A stretch of DNA of 64,000 bases, from assembly GCF_009017415.1 (NCBI RefSeq), contig NC_092406.1, positions 5,084,001 to 5,148,000 of the forward strand, read 5' to 3'. Position 1 is the stretch's first letter. Every line of letters starts with the position of its first letter. The position numbers were made by a program, and so were the translations under genes. The DNA comes from Aspergillus flavus (taxonomy: Eukaryota; Ascomycota; Eurotiomycetes; Eurotiales; Aspergillaceae). Positions 22,796 to 33,325 of the stretch are shown one piece after another. The notes below the pieces were generated by a model. The model did not search any database. It was given only the letters and a program-made list of their open reading frames with translations, and was not told the DNA's origin.

Positions 22796-25107
22796 ATGAA
22801 ACGGAATCACAGTGGAAGCCCTGTAATGATGATACATCGATGGAACCGACCACCTCTGTCGTGCATATCTTGCCGGGAGAAAAAACGTCGGTGCGATCGC
22901 AACCAGCCCTGCTCCAGTTGCACGCAGAGACATATCCAGTGCAAATATTCTGGACAAAATGAACATAACAAGTTCTCTGGGGGCCAGGGATCCGTAATAG
23001 CAACTGACACTAACCAATTTCGGAGGGATCCAAGTCCGCCGGCCGCTCCGGGGACCTCACGCTCAGTGCCCACTTCTCTGTGAGTTTGTTGTATTCTCCT
23101 GGTCGGATTTGTCGCTCACTATGTCATGGAAGAAACCCGGACGAGGTGCTGTATCGCCTCCAAAAGTTAGAAGAAGCGGTCTTCCGCAAGCCAAGTGAGG
23201 CTGCACATCTACCTACGGCATACCCAGCAAACATCGTATGTGCTTTCCCGTGTTACGGCTAGGGAAACAAATCGTAACATCTGTGACACCGTAGGAGGAG
23301 GAACAAATCTCCCGTATAGGCTTTACCCCAGTCAATTCACACGTCCGATCCTCTCACGATGAGGCTTATTTGAATACTACCAGTATAGCCAGGCATCTCC
23401 CACGAATAGATGAAGCTAGAGAGTTGTTCAGCCATTTCGTAGCAACTATTGGGCCGATGTTCGGAGTGCTCCATTTTCCTTCTACAAGAGAGCTAGTGGA
23501 GAAGACATATCAGACTATGCTTGAGGGCCAGGAAATAGGCACTGCTAGGTTGCTGTTACTTCTTAGTGTATTTGCTGGCTCAATGCTTGCCTGGACACCG
23601 CAGCTGCTGGAGAAACTGAACGCCACGCCAACAGAAGCACAAGCAGCTTTCAAGGTATACACACGCCTCGCAATATCGATCGTGGATCATCCTCACCCCA
23701 TGGAGCCCTCCACTACTGCGCTCGCCGCTATGGCTACTTTGTCACATATGGCTGGCAATTCTGATAACTATCCTTACAAACTTCCTTTAATCCGCTTCCG
23801 TTGCTTCTCCATGGCACGAGCAATGCAGATCCATCGCTTAGATACCCCGAAAAGCCGCGAACAAAGAGAGTTGAAGGGATACAACCCAATTGAGCTCGAA
23901 GTCCAAAGACGGATCTGGTGGAACATGCTGGCGAGCGACTGGTGAGTCTAGTATACATTTAGTTCAACCTATCACTAACGAGCAAAGGCTAAACTCGTTT
24001 TCTGGCGGTCCCCAGGAAGGAGCTTACTTTATCCAGCCAAAGCACATGATGGTCAGTTATCCCACTAATACTGACGACGAGTTTATTACGCCAACAGGGA
24101 TACTGCAGGACCGTCCCTTATCCCAACCCTCCGCACTATCCGCTTTTATCTACCGTGTGAAACTCGCTACTCTTTGTCGCGAAGTCGTTGATGCGATGCC
24201 ATCAATTTGGCTGGAGGCACAAGAGCCGGATTACGAAACCATCCTAGCGCTAGACAGGAAGTTTCAGAACTTCCTAAGTGAGCTTCCAGCCTTCTTCAAA
24301 CTAGACCCCGACAGCATTGAACAAAGCAAGACAATATGTGAAGAGCGTCCCTATATCCCGGTCCAGCGAATCAGTCTCCATTTCAGTCTACACACGCGCC
24401 TCTGCCGCCTCCACCGACCCTACCACCTTGAAGGTGTGACAAACCCAAAGTACTCATATTCTCACCGGGTCTGTATCCAGTATGCGCAGAAAGTATTAGA
24501 GTTACGACGCTTAATGGACGATGCGGGAGCACGGATTGGATTGAAACCAGGACGCTTTTGGACGACAAACCAGCATGCTTTTCTGGCCGCTCTTATTCTA
24601 GCTACCGATGTTTCATTTAACCCCGACGCACCAGATGCGGAGGCTCGGAAGGGTAAAGTGCTTGCTGCTTATGAGACTCTCGAGAAGTCAAAGGAAGAGT
24701 CTAGTATCCTGGTAGAGACGATCCAGAAAAATATGCAGACTCTTATGTCAACTCTCCACAGACAGCGACCACGGCGCCTTGATTTACAATCAGACATTAC
24801 GGGAATACGTAAAGATACCCTTGTTTCAGCTAGTGAAGCCCCTCAGAACAATGACAACTCGCAAGGTCTTTATAATACATCTATGTCTAGTCATGCAGTA
24901 AGTACAGTGCAATGGTCAGCGACGGAACATCCAATCCTAGTTGACGATGCGGCTCCTTACAGGAACGTTCCACCTGAGCCAGGGATGCAGGAGGAAGACT
25001 GGGACCAGCTATGGTCAGACTTTCTAGCGGTCGCGCCAGAGCTCGACATCCCACAGTGGAACTCCCTGTTGGATGATACGGACTTCAACTTCGGTGAAAG
25101 CACATAA
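22796..25107 (+). CDS. Zn2Cys6 transcription factor with fungal_trans domain
   Basis: Four exons, 22796-23079, 23133-23235, 23295-23941 and 23988-25107, 717 residues. Donors are GTGAGT, GTATGT and GTGAGT. The zinc cluster at about residues 22-49 reads CISCREKKRRCDRNQPCSSC followed by TQRHIQC. A short coiled-coil-like dimerisation segment (EVLYRLQKLEEAVF) follows the first intron. The middle regulatory domain includes FSHFVATIGPMFGVLHFPST and then LRRIWWNM-like text (EVQRRIWWNMLASDW), typical of fungal_trans. The C-terminus is acidic, with EEDWDQLWSDFL, a likely activation region. It acts in the nucleus; target genes are unknown. The nearest metabolic genes are the SDR on its left and, 2.3 kb to the right, the FAD monooxygenase. 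Confidence 0.92.
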
Positions 25108-25832
25108 AGTGATAAATGATTTACCCTGATCTGGTTTTTGAGTTTGCACTAGACGGGCTTTCAAGTGGTCTCTTTCCCCTCATACTTGCAGTTATACCTG
25201 CATGACCTGAGGGTCGCTCTTACACTTCCCAAGTAGACGAAACTCTGCAGCACTCGAGGGCCAGTGGCCAATCACTGTTAACTATGACGGGACAAGCTTA
25301 TCGTTCCGTTCCGTTCCGTCCCGTCCCGTCTATCAATGTTCTGTAAGCTAGGCTCTACCAAGCGATTAAAGCTTGTCCATGCATGAAGACCTGGTCGACC
25401 TCTCCATGGTTGGTTACACTCTGTGTCACAAAGCTATGTCTTTGGGGGATGGTGTTGACTGGTAGCAATGGCTTGCGCTTGTGTAAGCTACGACATGATG
25501 AAACCCTGCCGACCAACGAGGTGTCCTGGCCGCTGAGGTGCGACCTGCAAGCTCTATGTCACCGGGAATGTGCCAGGGGAGGGTAACTCACAAACGAACT
25601 GGAGCGACGTCAATGCAATCGGACCGTTACATATACAACACCACGCTGGTCACCTTGCAACACAAGTGCACAGGGACTATGCCTGCGATATTCAGTGTAG
25701 AGCGTTGCCCAATGTATATAATATCAACTCGAAACCTAAGTGTTAAGAATTTTTCGTGTTCTTCTTGTCTTTTTCCTTAGATTAACAGTGAAAGATTCTC
25801 ATCTGACGACTTAGTATCGTTCCTATCTCGAA
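25108..25832. other. Intergenic with a short pentamer repeat
   Basis: About 0.7 kb. Near 25300-25332 there is a run of CGTTC/CGTCC units. The minus strand of this stretch and frames such as 25383-25586 give no recognisable protein. Confidence 0.6.
25303..25332 (+). repeat. Pentamer microsatellite (TTCCG/TCCCG)n
   Basis: Three TTCCG units pass into three TCCCG units, a simple tandem repeat in the 3' region of the Zn2Cys6 gene. Confidence 0.8.
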
Positions 25833-26084
25833 ATGTGCGAACTACTCTGCGAGCGATATAACGGTCGTCATGGTTGCGGCCATACAGTGGCTAGGGACTA
25901 TCAGCGTTGCAGCGCTGCTTTTCGGCGCTCGAATCGACAGCTATGCTTGCCACCAGGTGGCCGACTGCGTGATCTTGACCGTGTCGTTGATATAGAGAAT
26001 GATTACTTGGATGGCCCATGTCCTGTTTGTAGGGGCGAAACGCCGCCGAGTTCGGAAGGCTCTGAGCTTATGTTTATCGTTTGA
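25833..26084 (+). CDS. Small Cys/His-rich protein
   Basis: Intronless ATG frame of 83 residues. It holds paired cysteines and histidines: MCELLCERYNGRHGCGHTVA, then QRCSAAFRRSN, a lone Cys, and CPVCRGETPP near the end. The final CPxC with the earlier C..C..H pattern resembles a small zinc-binding (RING/FYVE-like) fold, which I cannot assign further. Small fungal proteins of this layout are often annotated as hypothetical. There is no signal peptide. It follows a TA-rich leader. It could still be chance, but the cysteine spacing and ATG argue for a gene. Confidence 0.45.
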   Translation: MCELLCERYNGRHGCGHTVARDYQRCSAAFRRSNRQLCLPPGGRLRDLDRVVDIENDYLDGPCPVCRGETPPSSEGSELMFIV

Positions 26085-26449
26085 ATTTCACGTAAGTATA
26101 TGAAATAGCCTAGGTATATAGCACTGACAATTCTGGAATGTAGCCCTCATTTGAGCTCCAGCAGTAAGGAGTGAGAACGTCGTAGAGGACAAGAACGGGG
26201 GATAATTTGGATTGGTCACACAAGAGCAACCAATGAGATTGGGATCCAGAGTGATATTCATGTTTCTACCTACGATTGTCTCATTGTGTACTTGGCCCAA
26301 TCAAAAGAGTCTGTCTAACGTATCAATTTCGCTGATCTTTCTGTGCTGATCTTCCACCAAGCAAACATTGATCGCCGACAACATAAGAGCAATGACTTCC
26401 CTCCGGCAAATCGTACAACCTTTTGTTCACACCCCTCCATTTTACCAAG
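26085..26449. other. Intergenic, no gene seen
   Basis: About 365 bases between two small plus-strand genes. No repeat or RNA signal noticed. Confidence 0.6.
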
Positions 26450-26947
26450 ATGGACCATCCAAAGCGAGTAATTCTACGCTTGCAAGAAGCGGACCTCGAC
26501 GAAGCAGATCTCTACGAGCCAGTTCGACTCTACCTCGAAAAGAACGGTCGCTCAATCGAGGAACTTGATACCGACCGTCATTTCGTCCACATCCAACCCC
26601 CGAACCCTGATATACCGCAAGTCGACCCAAAGCTACATGTGGTGATTGATCTCGAGGCAGAAAAGTACACTGGCAAGCTCGGCCCTGATTTTCCCTATGA
26701 GGTATACCGTGTTCGCCGCATGGATGGCAAGTTGTGCGTTGTCTCCCTTGCGTACCATTTTATACCAACAATTTCCCATTGATCTAATGATTGGTCCAGA
26801 GTGATGTTCGGCTTTAAGGATGGAGTCTGGTACCAGAACTTTGTTCGTAAGCTCCGGTCGATTATAGATGACGTGTATCCATGGGGGAAAACAAAACGCG
26901 ATCGCAGGTTCTCCGGTAGCACAGGTGCACAGGCCGTTGGAAGCTGA
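26450..26947 (+). CDS. Small uncharacterised protein
   Basis: Two exons, 26450-26730 and 26800-26947, 142 residues. The 69-base intron runs GTTGTG..TCCAG with a CTAATGA branch-like sequence 15 bases before the end. The protein is acidic at the start (LQEADLDEADLYEPV) and basic at the end. The middle contains LHVVIDLEAEKYTG and FPYEVYRVRRMDGKVMFGF; the last part has GVWYQNFVRKLRSIIDDVYP. I recognise no domain. The single non-consensus donor (GTTGTG) is a weak point, but the joined frame continues for 48 codons with protein-like sequence. There is no secretion signal or membrane segment. Function unknown. Confidence 0.55.
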
Positions 26948-27368
26948 AGTGGCACGGAATTAGCGTGAGAGAGGTCTCAGAAAGCGTTGTGGGCTTGACG
27001 CCACATGGCGCTGGATTATTGTTTAGGTTCTTGGTGGCTGGATACCTGACGTGACGTATATTACTCAACAACAGGGATCCTCCTGGGAGTCGTGTTTTTG
27101 TTTCAGCATTATTGGTAGCTATCGAGCGGTAGACTTTCCTCTGAACTCTGAAAAACCCTTTCAGTGGGGAGAACTCAATGCATTGGTATCTCTACTTCTG
27201 TCTAGGGATATGTGCACATGACCCTTTTCTAAGGGCTCAACCCAGTGCATTAGCGAGACATCGCTCGTGAATTAAGACTATCGAAGTGGGAAGTAAATGG
27301 TAATCTAATATCTCTAAGTGATAAACAAATATATGGCCATGAAGATCAACAACGAATACCTACGGCCT
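26948..27368. other. Convergent intergenic region
   Basis: About 420 bases between the 3' ends of a plus-strand and a minus-strand gene; probably contains both transcript ends. No gene seen. Confidence 0.6.
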
Positions 27369-28687
27369 CTATATTTCCTCCATATCAATATCGTAAGCCA
27401 TATGCTTCTGTCTCCATCCCCACTTCTCCAACCCTAACGCCCAAGAAGCCCAAAATGCCATCCCAACCACAACTTCCTTCGACCACAAGCCCCAGGGCCC
27501 AGTCGTCTTCCGAACCCCCGCGTTTCGGGAAGCAAGCTTGTAGATCTCGTTCACTCGGGGTCTCCTAATCTCTTCATATTTCTTGTACACCTCCGTCAGA
27601 GGTCGACTGTGGTCTTCCAGTAAGCGAGCAAGCAGAAACGTGTCTTCCAACGCCATAGAGACGCCCTGTCCCGCGTGTGGCTGCATTGCATGCGCCGCAT
27701 CACCAAGAAGCACACAGCGACCCCTATACCAAGCCCCACCAAGTGGCAGTCGGTAAACCGGATAGAACTTCATAACGTCGGTGTTCTCAACGAGTTGTTT
27801 TAGTAAGTCCCCCCAGTCACCATGCACCTTTTCCAAGATCTGATGCATGTTTGATTTAAATCCATTCAGCTCCTTCTGTCGATACACCTCCCACCCATCT
27901 CGACTATCCCCGGAATCCGGCAACGGGACCTCCTGCGACAAACCCCAGGACACCTCATCACCTGCTGCCGTCGCGAGCATCACCATAAACATCCCTTGCT
28001 CTGTCAACGTTGCACCGATTCCTGAAACCTGCGCTGCAGCAGAAGAAGACAGCCTCGACGTGGGAACAAGCGAAAATAGTCCCGAAAACCCAGAGTATTC
28101 AGGCCTCTGATTGGGATCGACATACAGACGACGCACACAAGAGTGAATCCCATCGCAGCCGATGAGTATGTCTGCTGTGTCAGTACTACCGTCGGAAAAC
28201 GTCATAGTCACACCAGAGTCGCCGTTGTCGTCAATGGTTGTGAGCCGCTTCTTGAAATAGATGGGGATTTGGGCTTTGTACACCGCATCCAGGAGGACAT
28301 CTACAAGATCTGTTCGCTTTATTCGAAGGTATCCGAAGCCTGTCTGTGCGCGCGCGTAGCTGACCATATCTTTCTGTTCGCCTACAATTCCGCCTTGTGC
28401 GGAGTGGATGACGAGGTTACTCTGGCTGCTACCCCGCGCGTGGAGGGCGTCATAGACTCCTAGACGGGAGAATAGTTGGAGACCATTGGGCATGATGCCG
28501 ATTGCACCTCCGAGGGTGGTTGGCTCAGGTCGGAGTTCATAGATGGTGCATTTGACGTTTGTGGTTTGGTGGAGACGCAACGCGGTCGAGAGACCCGCAG
28601 GACCTCCTCCGATAATGATCGCCTGAGACGGTTAGTAAAGGGATAATCGATATAATAATGTAAACATACCTTACGATGTTCAGACAT
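27369..28687 (-). CDS. FAD-dependent monooxygenase (salicylate hydroxylase-like)
   Basis: Two exons, 28687-28670 (18 bases) and 28622-27369, 423 residues. The tiny first exon encodes MSEHRK; after the intron (GTATGT..CTCAG) comes AIIIGGGPAGLSTALRL, the GxGxxG FAD site. The second motif is DILIGCDGIHSCVRR (DG motif), and the third is GRCVLLGDAAHAMQPHAGQG, the ribityl-binding GD motif. This is the pHBH/salicylate-hydroxylase class, which inserts oxygen into aromatic rings using NAD(P)H and FAD; many relatives act in aromatic catabolism or polyketide tailoring. The exact substrate is not readable. The C-terminus has a hydrophobic, Trp-rich segment (FWASWALGLEKWGW) that may associate with membranes. 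It is divergent from a Dal5-type permease 0.8 kb away, which suggests shared control. Confidence 0.93.
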
Positions 28688-29495
28688 TTGTTTTAGAATC
28701 CGTGTTCCTGTTGGTAATAACGCTGATGGAATGATTATCATAATCCTATATGGGTGGCTTTAATACTTCGAAGCTGCGGAATGTCCGCGGGCATGTCCGC
28801 GGTACAAGTTACTAAGTAAGGCTAGTACGTCCGCAGGGCACCAGTCGATAATCTCTCATGCAGCATACGTACGACTGCTGACAATGCCACAAAACGCCAT
28901 GTCAGTTGAAGATCTTCCAGGTTACATTCTGGACGCAGCCACACGTGTCATATGCGGCATTCTGTAGCGAACGTTGATCTATCCAGCCTACTAAACCTGT
29001 CCGCTTTCAAGTTAACCTATGTAGCTACTGAGGGCATGTTACTCGCTTCTCTGGCGGAGGGCCTGGTCAGTGCACTTTTCTCTCTCTCCTCTAACGTGAA
29101 TATCAAAGTACTAATGGGACGTCCATGAACCATATAGAAAATATGCTTGTTTAATAAGGTCGATCCCAATATCAGTTCGACCTCCAGATGCTGGGTACGG
29201 ACCCTAGGCTAGTCCCGAATAGGAAATGTGGCCTCAGGAACGCAGTCCTCCGCACCACTCAATCCACTCAATTCGAGCTTTGGCATTTTGCTGGGCCAGT
29301 CAAATGTCCCCATATTCTCCATCGGCGTCGTAAACTTCCGTTAATTAGTGTTTAGTGCTCTCACCGAAGTCATACTAAGCCATCTGTTACTGGTTGAATC
29401 GGTGGAAAATTCTTTTTTCCTCTCAACGGCCATCGAGAAGAATCTTGCCCTCAGAATGTTCCTTGCTGAGTTCTAGAAAGACGCTCACTGTCAAA
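28688..29495. promoter_or_regulatory. Shared divergent promoter (monooxygenase/permease)
   Basis: About 0.8 kb between the starts of the FAD monooxygenase and the permease. Near 28786-28803 the phrase GTCCGCGG occurs twice (ATGTCCGCGGGCATGTCCGCGGTAC), followed by GTCCGCAGG at 28829. Triplet CGG/CCG-containing repeats like this are the kind of half-sites bound by Zn2Cys6 proteins. That is an inference from form and spacing. Confidence 0.45.
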
Positions 29496-31249
29496 ATGAT
29501 TCAAGTGCCGAGCGCTACGGCAGAACGCCCCTCATCTCCAGATGCCCCAACATTCGACAAGGATGCCGCATTGGCGGTGGTGAGCGACGAAGCGCAGGAG
29601 ATCGACCCGGCAGTGGAGAAGCGTGTGCTGCGCAAGATCGATCTATTCTTCATGCCAGCAATGTTAATAGGTAGGTTTTTAATATATGTCTAAAGTTATG
29701 TACCGTTATTAATGAGGTTCAGGATATGGATTTGTATACTGGGACAAAGTCAGTTGTAATGAGTTCGATAGTCAAAGAAGAGTCCGAGCTGACTTGTTTA
29801 GGCTATCTTGGGGAGTGCATCTCTGTTCGGTATGACAACTGACCTGGAACTACTTGTTATCGATCATACCACATCGCCTCCGTCCAAGGACACATCGCGA
29901 CTCAGCTGGGCCACTTCCATATTCTATTTTGGAATGTTGGCCGGCTTGTACCCGATGACGTTTATCCTCCAGCGCTTCAAAACGCAATATGTATTCGGCC
30001 CCATTGTGATGCTTTGGGCTATTACCTGTGCCGCTACAGCGGGTGTCAAGACATGGCAGGGTTTGTTTGTACAGCGATTCTTCCTAGGTATGGTTCTTCT
30101 CGTGTTATAACTATCCAACCCCCTTGCCAGTGGTCAATGTCTCTGACGGGGTTTCAGGTTTTGTTGAGAGTGTGGTTCCCACGGGCTTCATGACTATCGT
30201 GAGTAGCTACTATACACAGAAGGAGCAAGCCATGCGTCAGGCATGGTGGTTCTCCGGTACTGGGTGGTTCACTATTATTGGCGGTGCCTTGAACTACGCT
30301 TTCGGCCAGATCAGCTCTGGTGCACTGAAACGTTGGCAATACATTTATATCTTTGCCGGTGCGCTTACATTCCTGTTTGGACTATGGTGCTGTATTATGC
30401 CCAACTCGCCTGTCTCTGCGTGGTTCCTGACCCCGGAGGAACGGGTTGTTGCAGTGGAGCGACTGCGGAAAGGACAGACGGGTGTGCGATGCCAAAAGAT
30501 TAAATGGGATCACATTAAGGAGTCGTTCCTGGACCTGAAGTTGTACCTTGTTGCGATAATGATGGCTTCTGCGTGAGTATCTTCCACGCCATCACATAAA
30601 ACTATTCTCACATGTCACTAGGTATACGATCAACGGTGCCATTTCCGGTTTCGGTCCCCTCATCGTGTCAACCTTTGGCTTTAACACACTGGATTCGATC
30701 TTATTCCAATTCCCCGTTGGTGGTGTTTGCGTCATATTCATCCCATTATGCGGCTACATCTCGTCACGTATCCCGAACACACGCATTCCCATGCTGGTTG
30801 CTTGTTGCCTTCCTGTCATCGCTGGATGTGTGGTCATCTGGAAGTCCGAATGGGGATACCAACCCGCAGCCCCTGTTGTGGGCTACGCATTGACGGGGTT
30901 CTTCGGACCTGTTGTCAGTCTAATTATCACCCTTGGGGCCAGCAATGTGGCGGGTGCTACGAAGAAGACCATCATGGCGGCCACGGTGTTTGTGGCTTAC
31001 ACCGTCGGTAACATCATCGGGCCACAACTTGTCAATAGTAAAACCGTGGGCCAGCATTATCCGGAGCTGTGGACGGGTATGGTGATTTGCTATTGCATCA
31101 CCATTGCTGCCGCAGTGGCCCTGTATCTGGTGCTCTGGAGGGAGAATCGGCGCCGGGACCAGATGGACCTCGATGAGAGCCAAAGGGATAAGCTGGCGTT
31201 CCATGATCTGACTGACAAGCAGAACCCATTCTTCAGATACGTTCTGTGA
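29496..31249 (+). CDS. MFS permease, anion:cation symporter (Dal5/allantoate-like) family
   Basis: Five exons, 29496-29670, 29723-29748, 29802-30087, 30158-30572 and 30622-31249, 509 residues. Donors are GTAGGT, GTCAGT, GTATGG and GTGAGT. After a charged N-terminus (VEKRVLRKIDLFFMPAMLIG) comes the first helix, then SRLSWATSIFYFGMLAGLYP and QRFFLG, the loop motif of the ACS family that takes up allantoate, nicotinate, pantothenate and small carboxylates. About 12 hydrophobic helices can be traced, ending in ALYLVLWRENRRRD and a cytosolic tail. The second exon is only 26 bases. The pairing with an aromatic-type monooxygenase suggests import of the monooxygenase substrate, but this is unproven. 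Plasma-membrane location expected. Confidence 0.92.
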
Positions 31250-31360
31250 TCGCAAGCCGAATGTGAAAAATAGAATAGAATGCAACTATAATTTAACACA
31301 GGTATATCACTCAAAGGGTATACGCCGATTTTCCAATCCCAATATGTGAAACGCAATATA

Positions 31361-32765
31361 TCAAGCGTCCGACTCCTCACAAAGATGGTTCTGAAAGCCC
31401 GAGCCATCATCCCCCGTCACCACCACCCACATCACCTTCTGCGCAATACGACTCTCTTTCTTCTCCACTTTCTGCAGATGTTCTTTACCCTTCTTCATGA
31501 TCTTCGTAACCTTCTTCTCCCTTTCCCTCATGAGCTTCTCCATTTGCTTGTCCAGCTTCTTCATCTCCTTGTCCAGATCATCCTGAATCATGCCCCTACC
31601 CTGCAACGACTCCCCCAATGGGCCATCCATCCTCTCCCTAGCCCTCTCTTCAGCAGCAACCTTCGCACGAGCAACCTCCTCGATCTTCAGACTAATCTGC
31701 CGCTCCGCCTCATCAGCCTCACTCATCAACTTCCCAGCCTTCTCCCTCTTCCCCACAATGGAACTATTCTGCCTCTCAGCAAGCCAGCTCTCCTGCTTAT
31801 CAGAAGCCCTCTTTATCCAATTCTCCTTGCCCACCTCACCCGCCTCCTCATAAACAACCGGACAAACAAAGTCCTTCAAAGCCTCCACCCTCCTCAATTG
31901 CGGATCATACTTCTCCTTCTCCTTCTCCTTCTCCTTCCCCTTCTCCTTCCCCTTCTCCTTCCCCTTCCCACCATCCCCCAAACCCTCCAAATCCCCAAAC
32001 TCCTCATCCCTCCCCCCACACTCCCCAAGTTCCAACACCTCCCCGGGAATCCCCACCTCAGCCATCATAACCTTCGTCCTAAGCACCTGCACCCGCAACC
32101 CCCTCGGCCGAAACAACTCCTCATTCGCCACCCGCATATACTCCGTCGTCCGTCTCTGCGAAACCTTCACCGACCCATACTCCGCCGCAGCCGCCACCCC
32201 CAACGCAGCAATCTGCACCTGCAAAACCGGCACAAACACCGCAGCCTTGCTGGTCGTGCTAATAGCCTGGATGTAGGGGTTTGCTACCCAGACGGCGTTG
32301 AGGCCGTCGATGAAGGCCAGGAAATCGGCTTTGGGGATTCCGTGGCGTTCTAGGGTTGGTGGGTAGGCCCGCGCGAAGGGGCGGTAGATTGTGCCGTGGA
32401 TTGAGTGGGATGTTTCTGTTTTTTTTCTTGTTAGTTTTGGTTTGTGGTGTTGGGGTTTAGGTAGGTAGATAGATAGTAGGGGAGAGGGAAGGGGAGGGAG
32501 ACATACGGGGTATGACGACTGGTTTGGGGAGGATGGAGGAGGGTCGATAGGCGGTGTGGGATGTTTGGTTTTGGATTAGAACTGTTGGGGTATATGCTGG
32601 TAATGCAGGGTTTGTATTTGTTTCCTCATTGTCTTGTTCCTGGTCTTGTTCCTGGTCTTGATGTTTACTGGTGTCGGTGAAATAGGGGTCTTTGGTGGGG
32701 GGTTTCTCCTCTGTGGGGGTTTGTGAGGGTCGGGTTGGTAGCGGTGGTCTCTTCTCTTCTTCCAT
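31361..32765 (-). CDS. Uncharacterised fungal protein with Lys-Glu repeats, paralogue of the gene at 9.5 kb
   Basis: Two exons, 32765-32507 and 32415-31361, 437 residues; the intron is GTATGT..ACAG with a long pyrimidine tract. The N-terminus is Pro/Thr/Asp-rich and holds QDQEQDQEQD. The core FARAYPPTLERHGIPKADFL and AFIDGLN matches the paralogue at 9541-10829, as does NEELFRPRGLRVQ. Between core and tail is a Gly-Lys-Glu tract (about 31917-31968), from repeated CTCCTT units on the plus strand. The C-terminal half is a long predicted coiled coil with many Lys and Glu (DDLDKEMKKLDKQMEKL). It lacks the 9.5-kb gene's second intron, and the tract is extended relative to it. Function unknown. Its 3' end lies 112 bases from the permease's, tail to tail. 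Confidence 0.78.
31914..31968 (+). repeat. Low-complexity CTTCTC/CTTCCC tract inside a gene
   Basis: About nine hexamer-like units of TCCTTC/TCCCCT type encode alternating Lys and Glu or Lys and Gly on the minus strand. Length variation between strains is likely. Confidence 0.85.
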
Positions 32766-33325
32766 TGTACTTGAGTTGCAGATATGTAGGTATGGTTATT
32801 TACGGAGGTGCTTAGAGGGCTATTTTTTGAAAGTTTGTATAGAGTCTACTGCGAGTTGTTTTGGTGTTGGGTTTTATGTGGGGTTGTCAGGAAGCGGGTG
32901 GGCCAATCAGGGAGCTTGAGATGTCGCTTATGATGTCAAGGATTTTCTAATTGGAAAGGACATATACTTTGCCACAGACCAACCTGCTCTTTGATATGGA
33001 TGACCTTGGTGTGGCTTGGGTAAGGGGGTTGGAGAGGTTCCAAAAGGGTAAGGTCTGTATAAGCGTCATCGAGGGAATATTGTGCGTAGAACGGATGTGC
33101 GGTTTACGGTGATAGGAGGAACTGTGGGGCAAAACGAAGAGAAGTGAGAGTTAAGGGGAGGAAAGATGTGGGAGAGAAGAACAGAAGAAAGGGAAGAGAA
33201 GGAGAAAAAAAGAAAAGATAGGTGTATGGCTGAAATTTTCAGTCTATTAGGCGCTATACAATCGCGCAAGTCTGGATACTAGTCTGATGGTCATAACACG
33301 TAAATCAACCACTTATCCCCATGGT
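32766..33325. other. Intergenic between two minus-strand genes
   Basis: About 560 bases holding the upstream region of the 31.4-kb gene and the 3' region of the Zn2Cys6 gene. An A/G-rich tract occupies roughly 33130-33220. No coding signal. Confidence 0.6.

Noticed and set aside
31346..32353. 335-codon plus-strand open frame opposite the Lys-Glu gene
   Set aside because: Leu/Pro/His-rich translation, typical of the complement of a Lys/Glu-rich coding sequence. The minus-strand frame has a paralogue and a proper intron.
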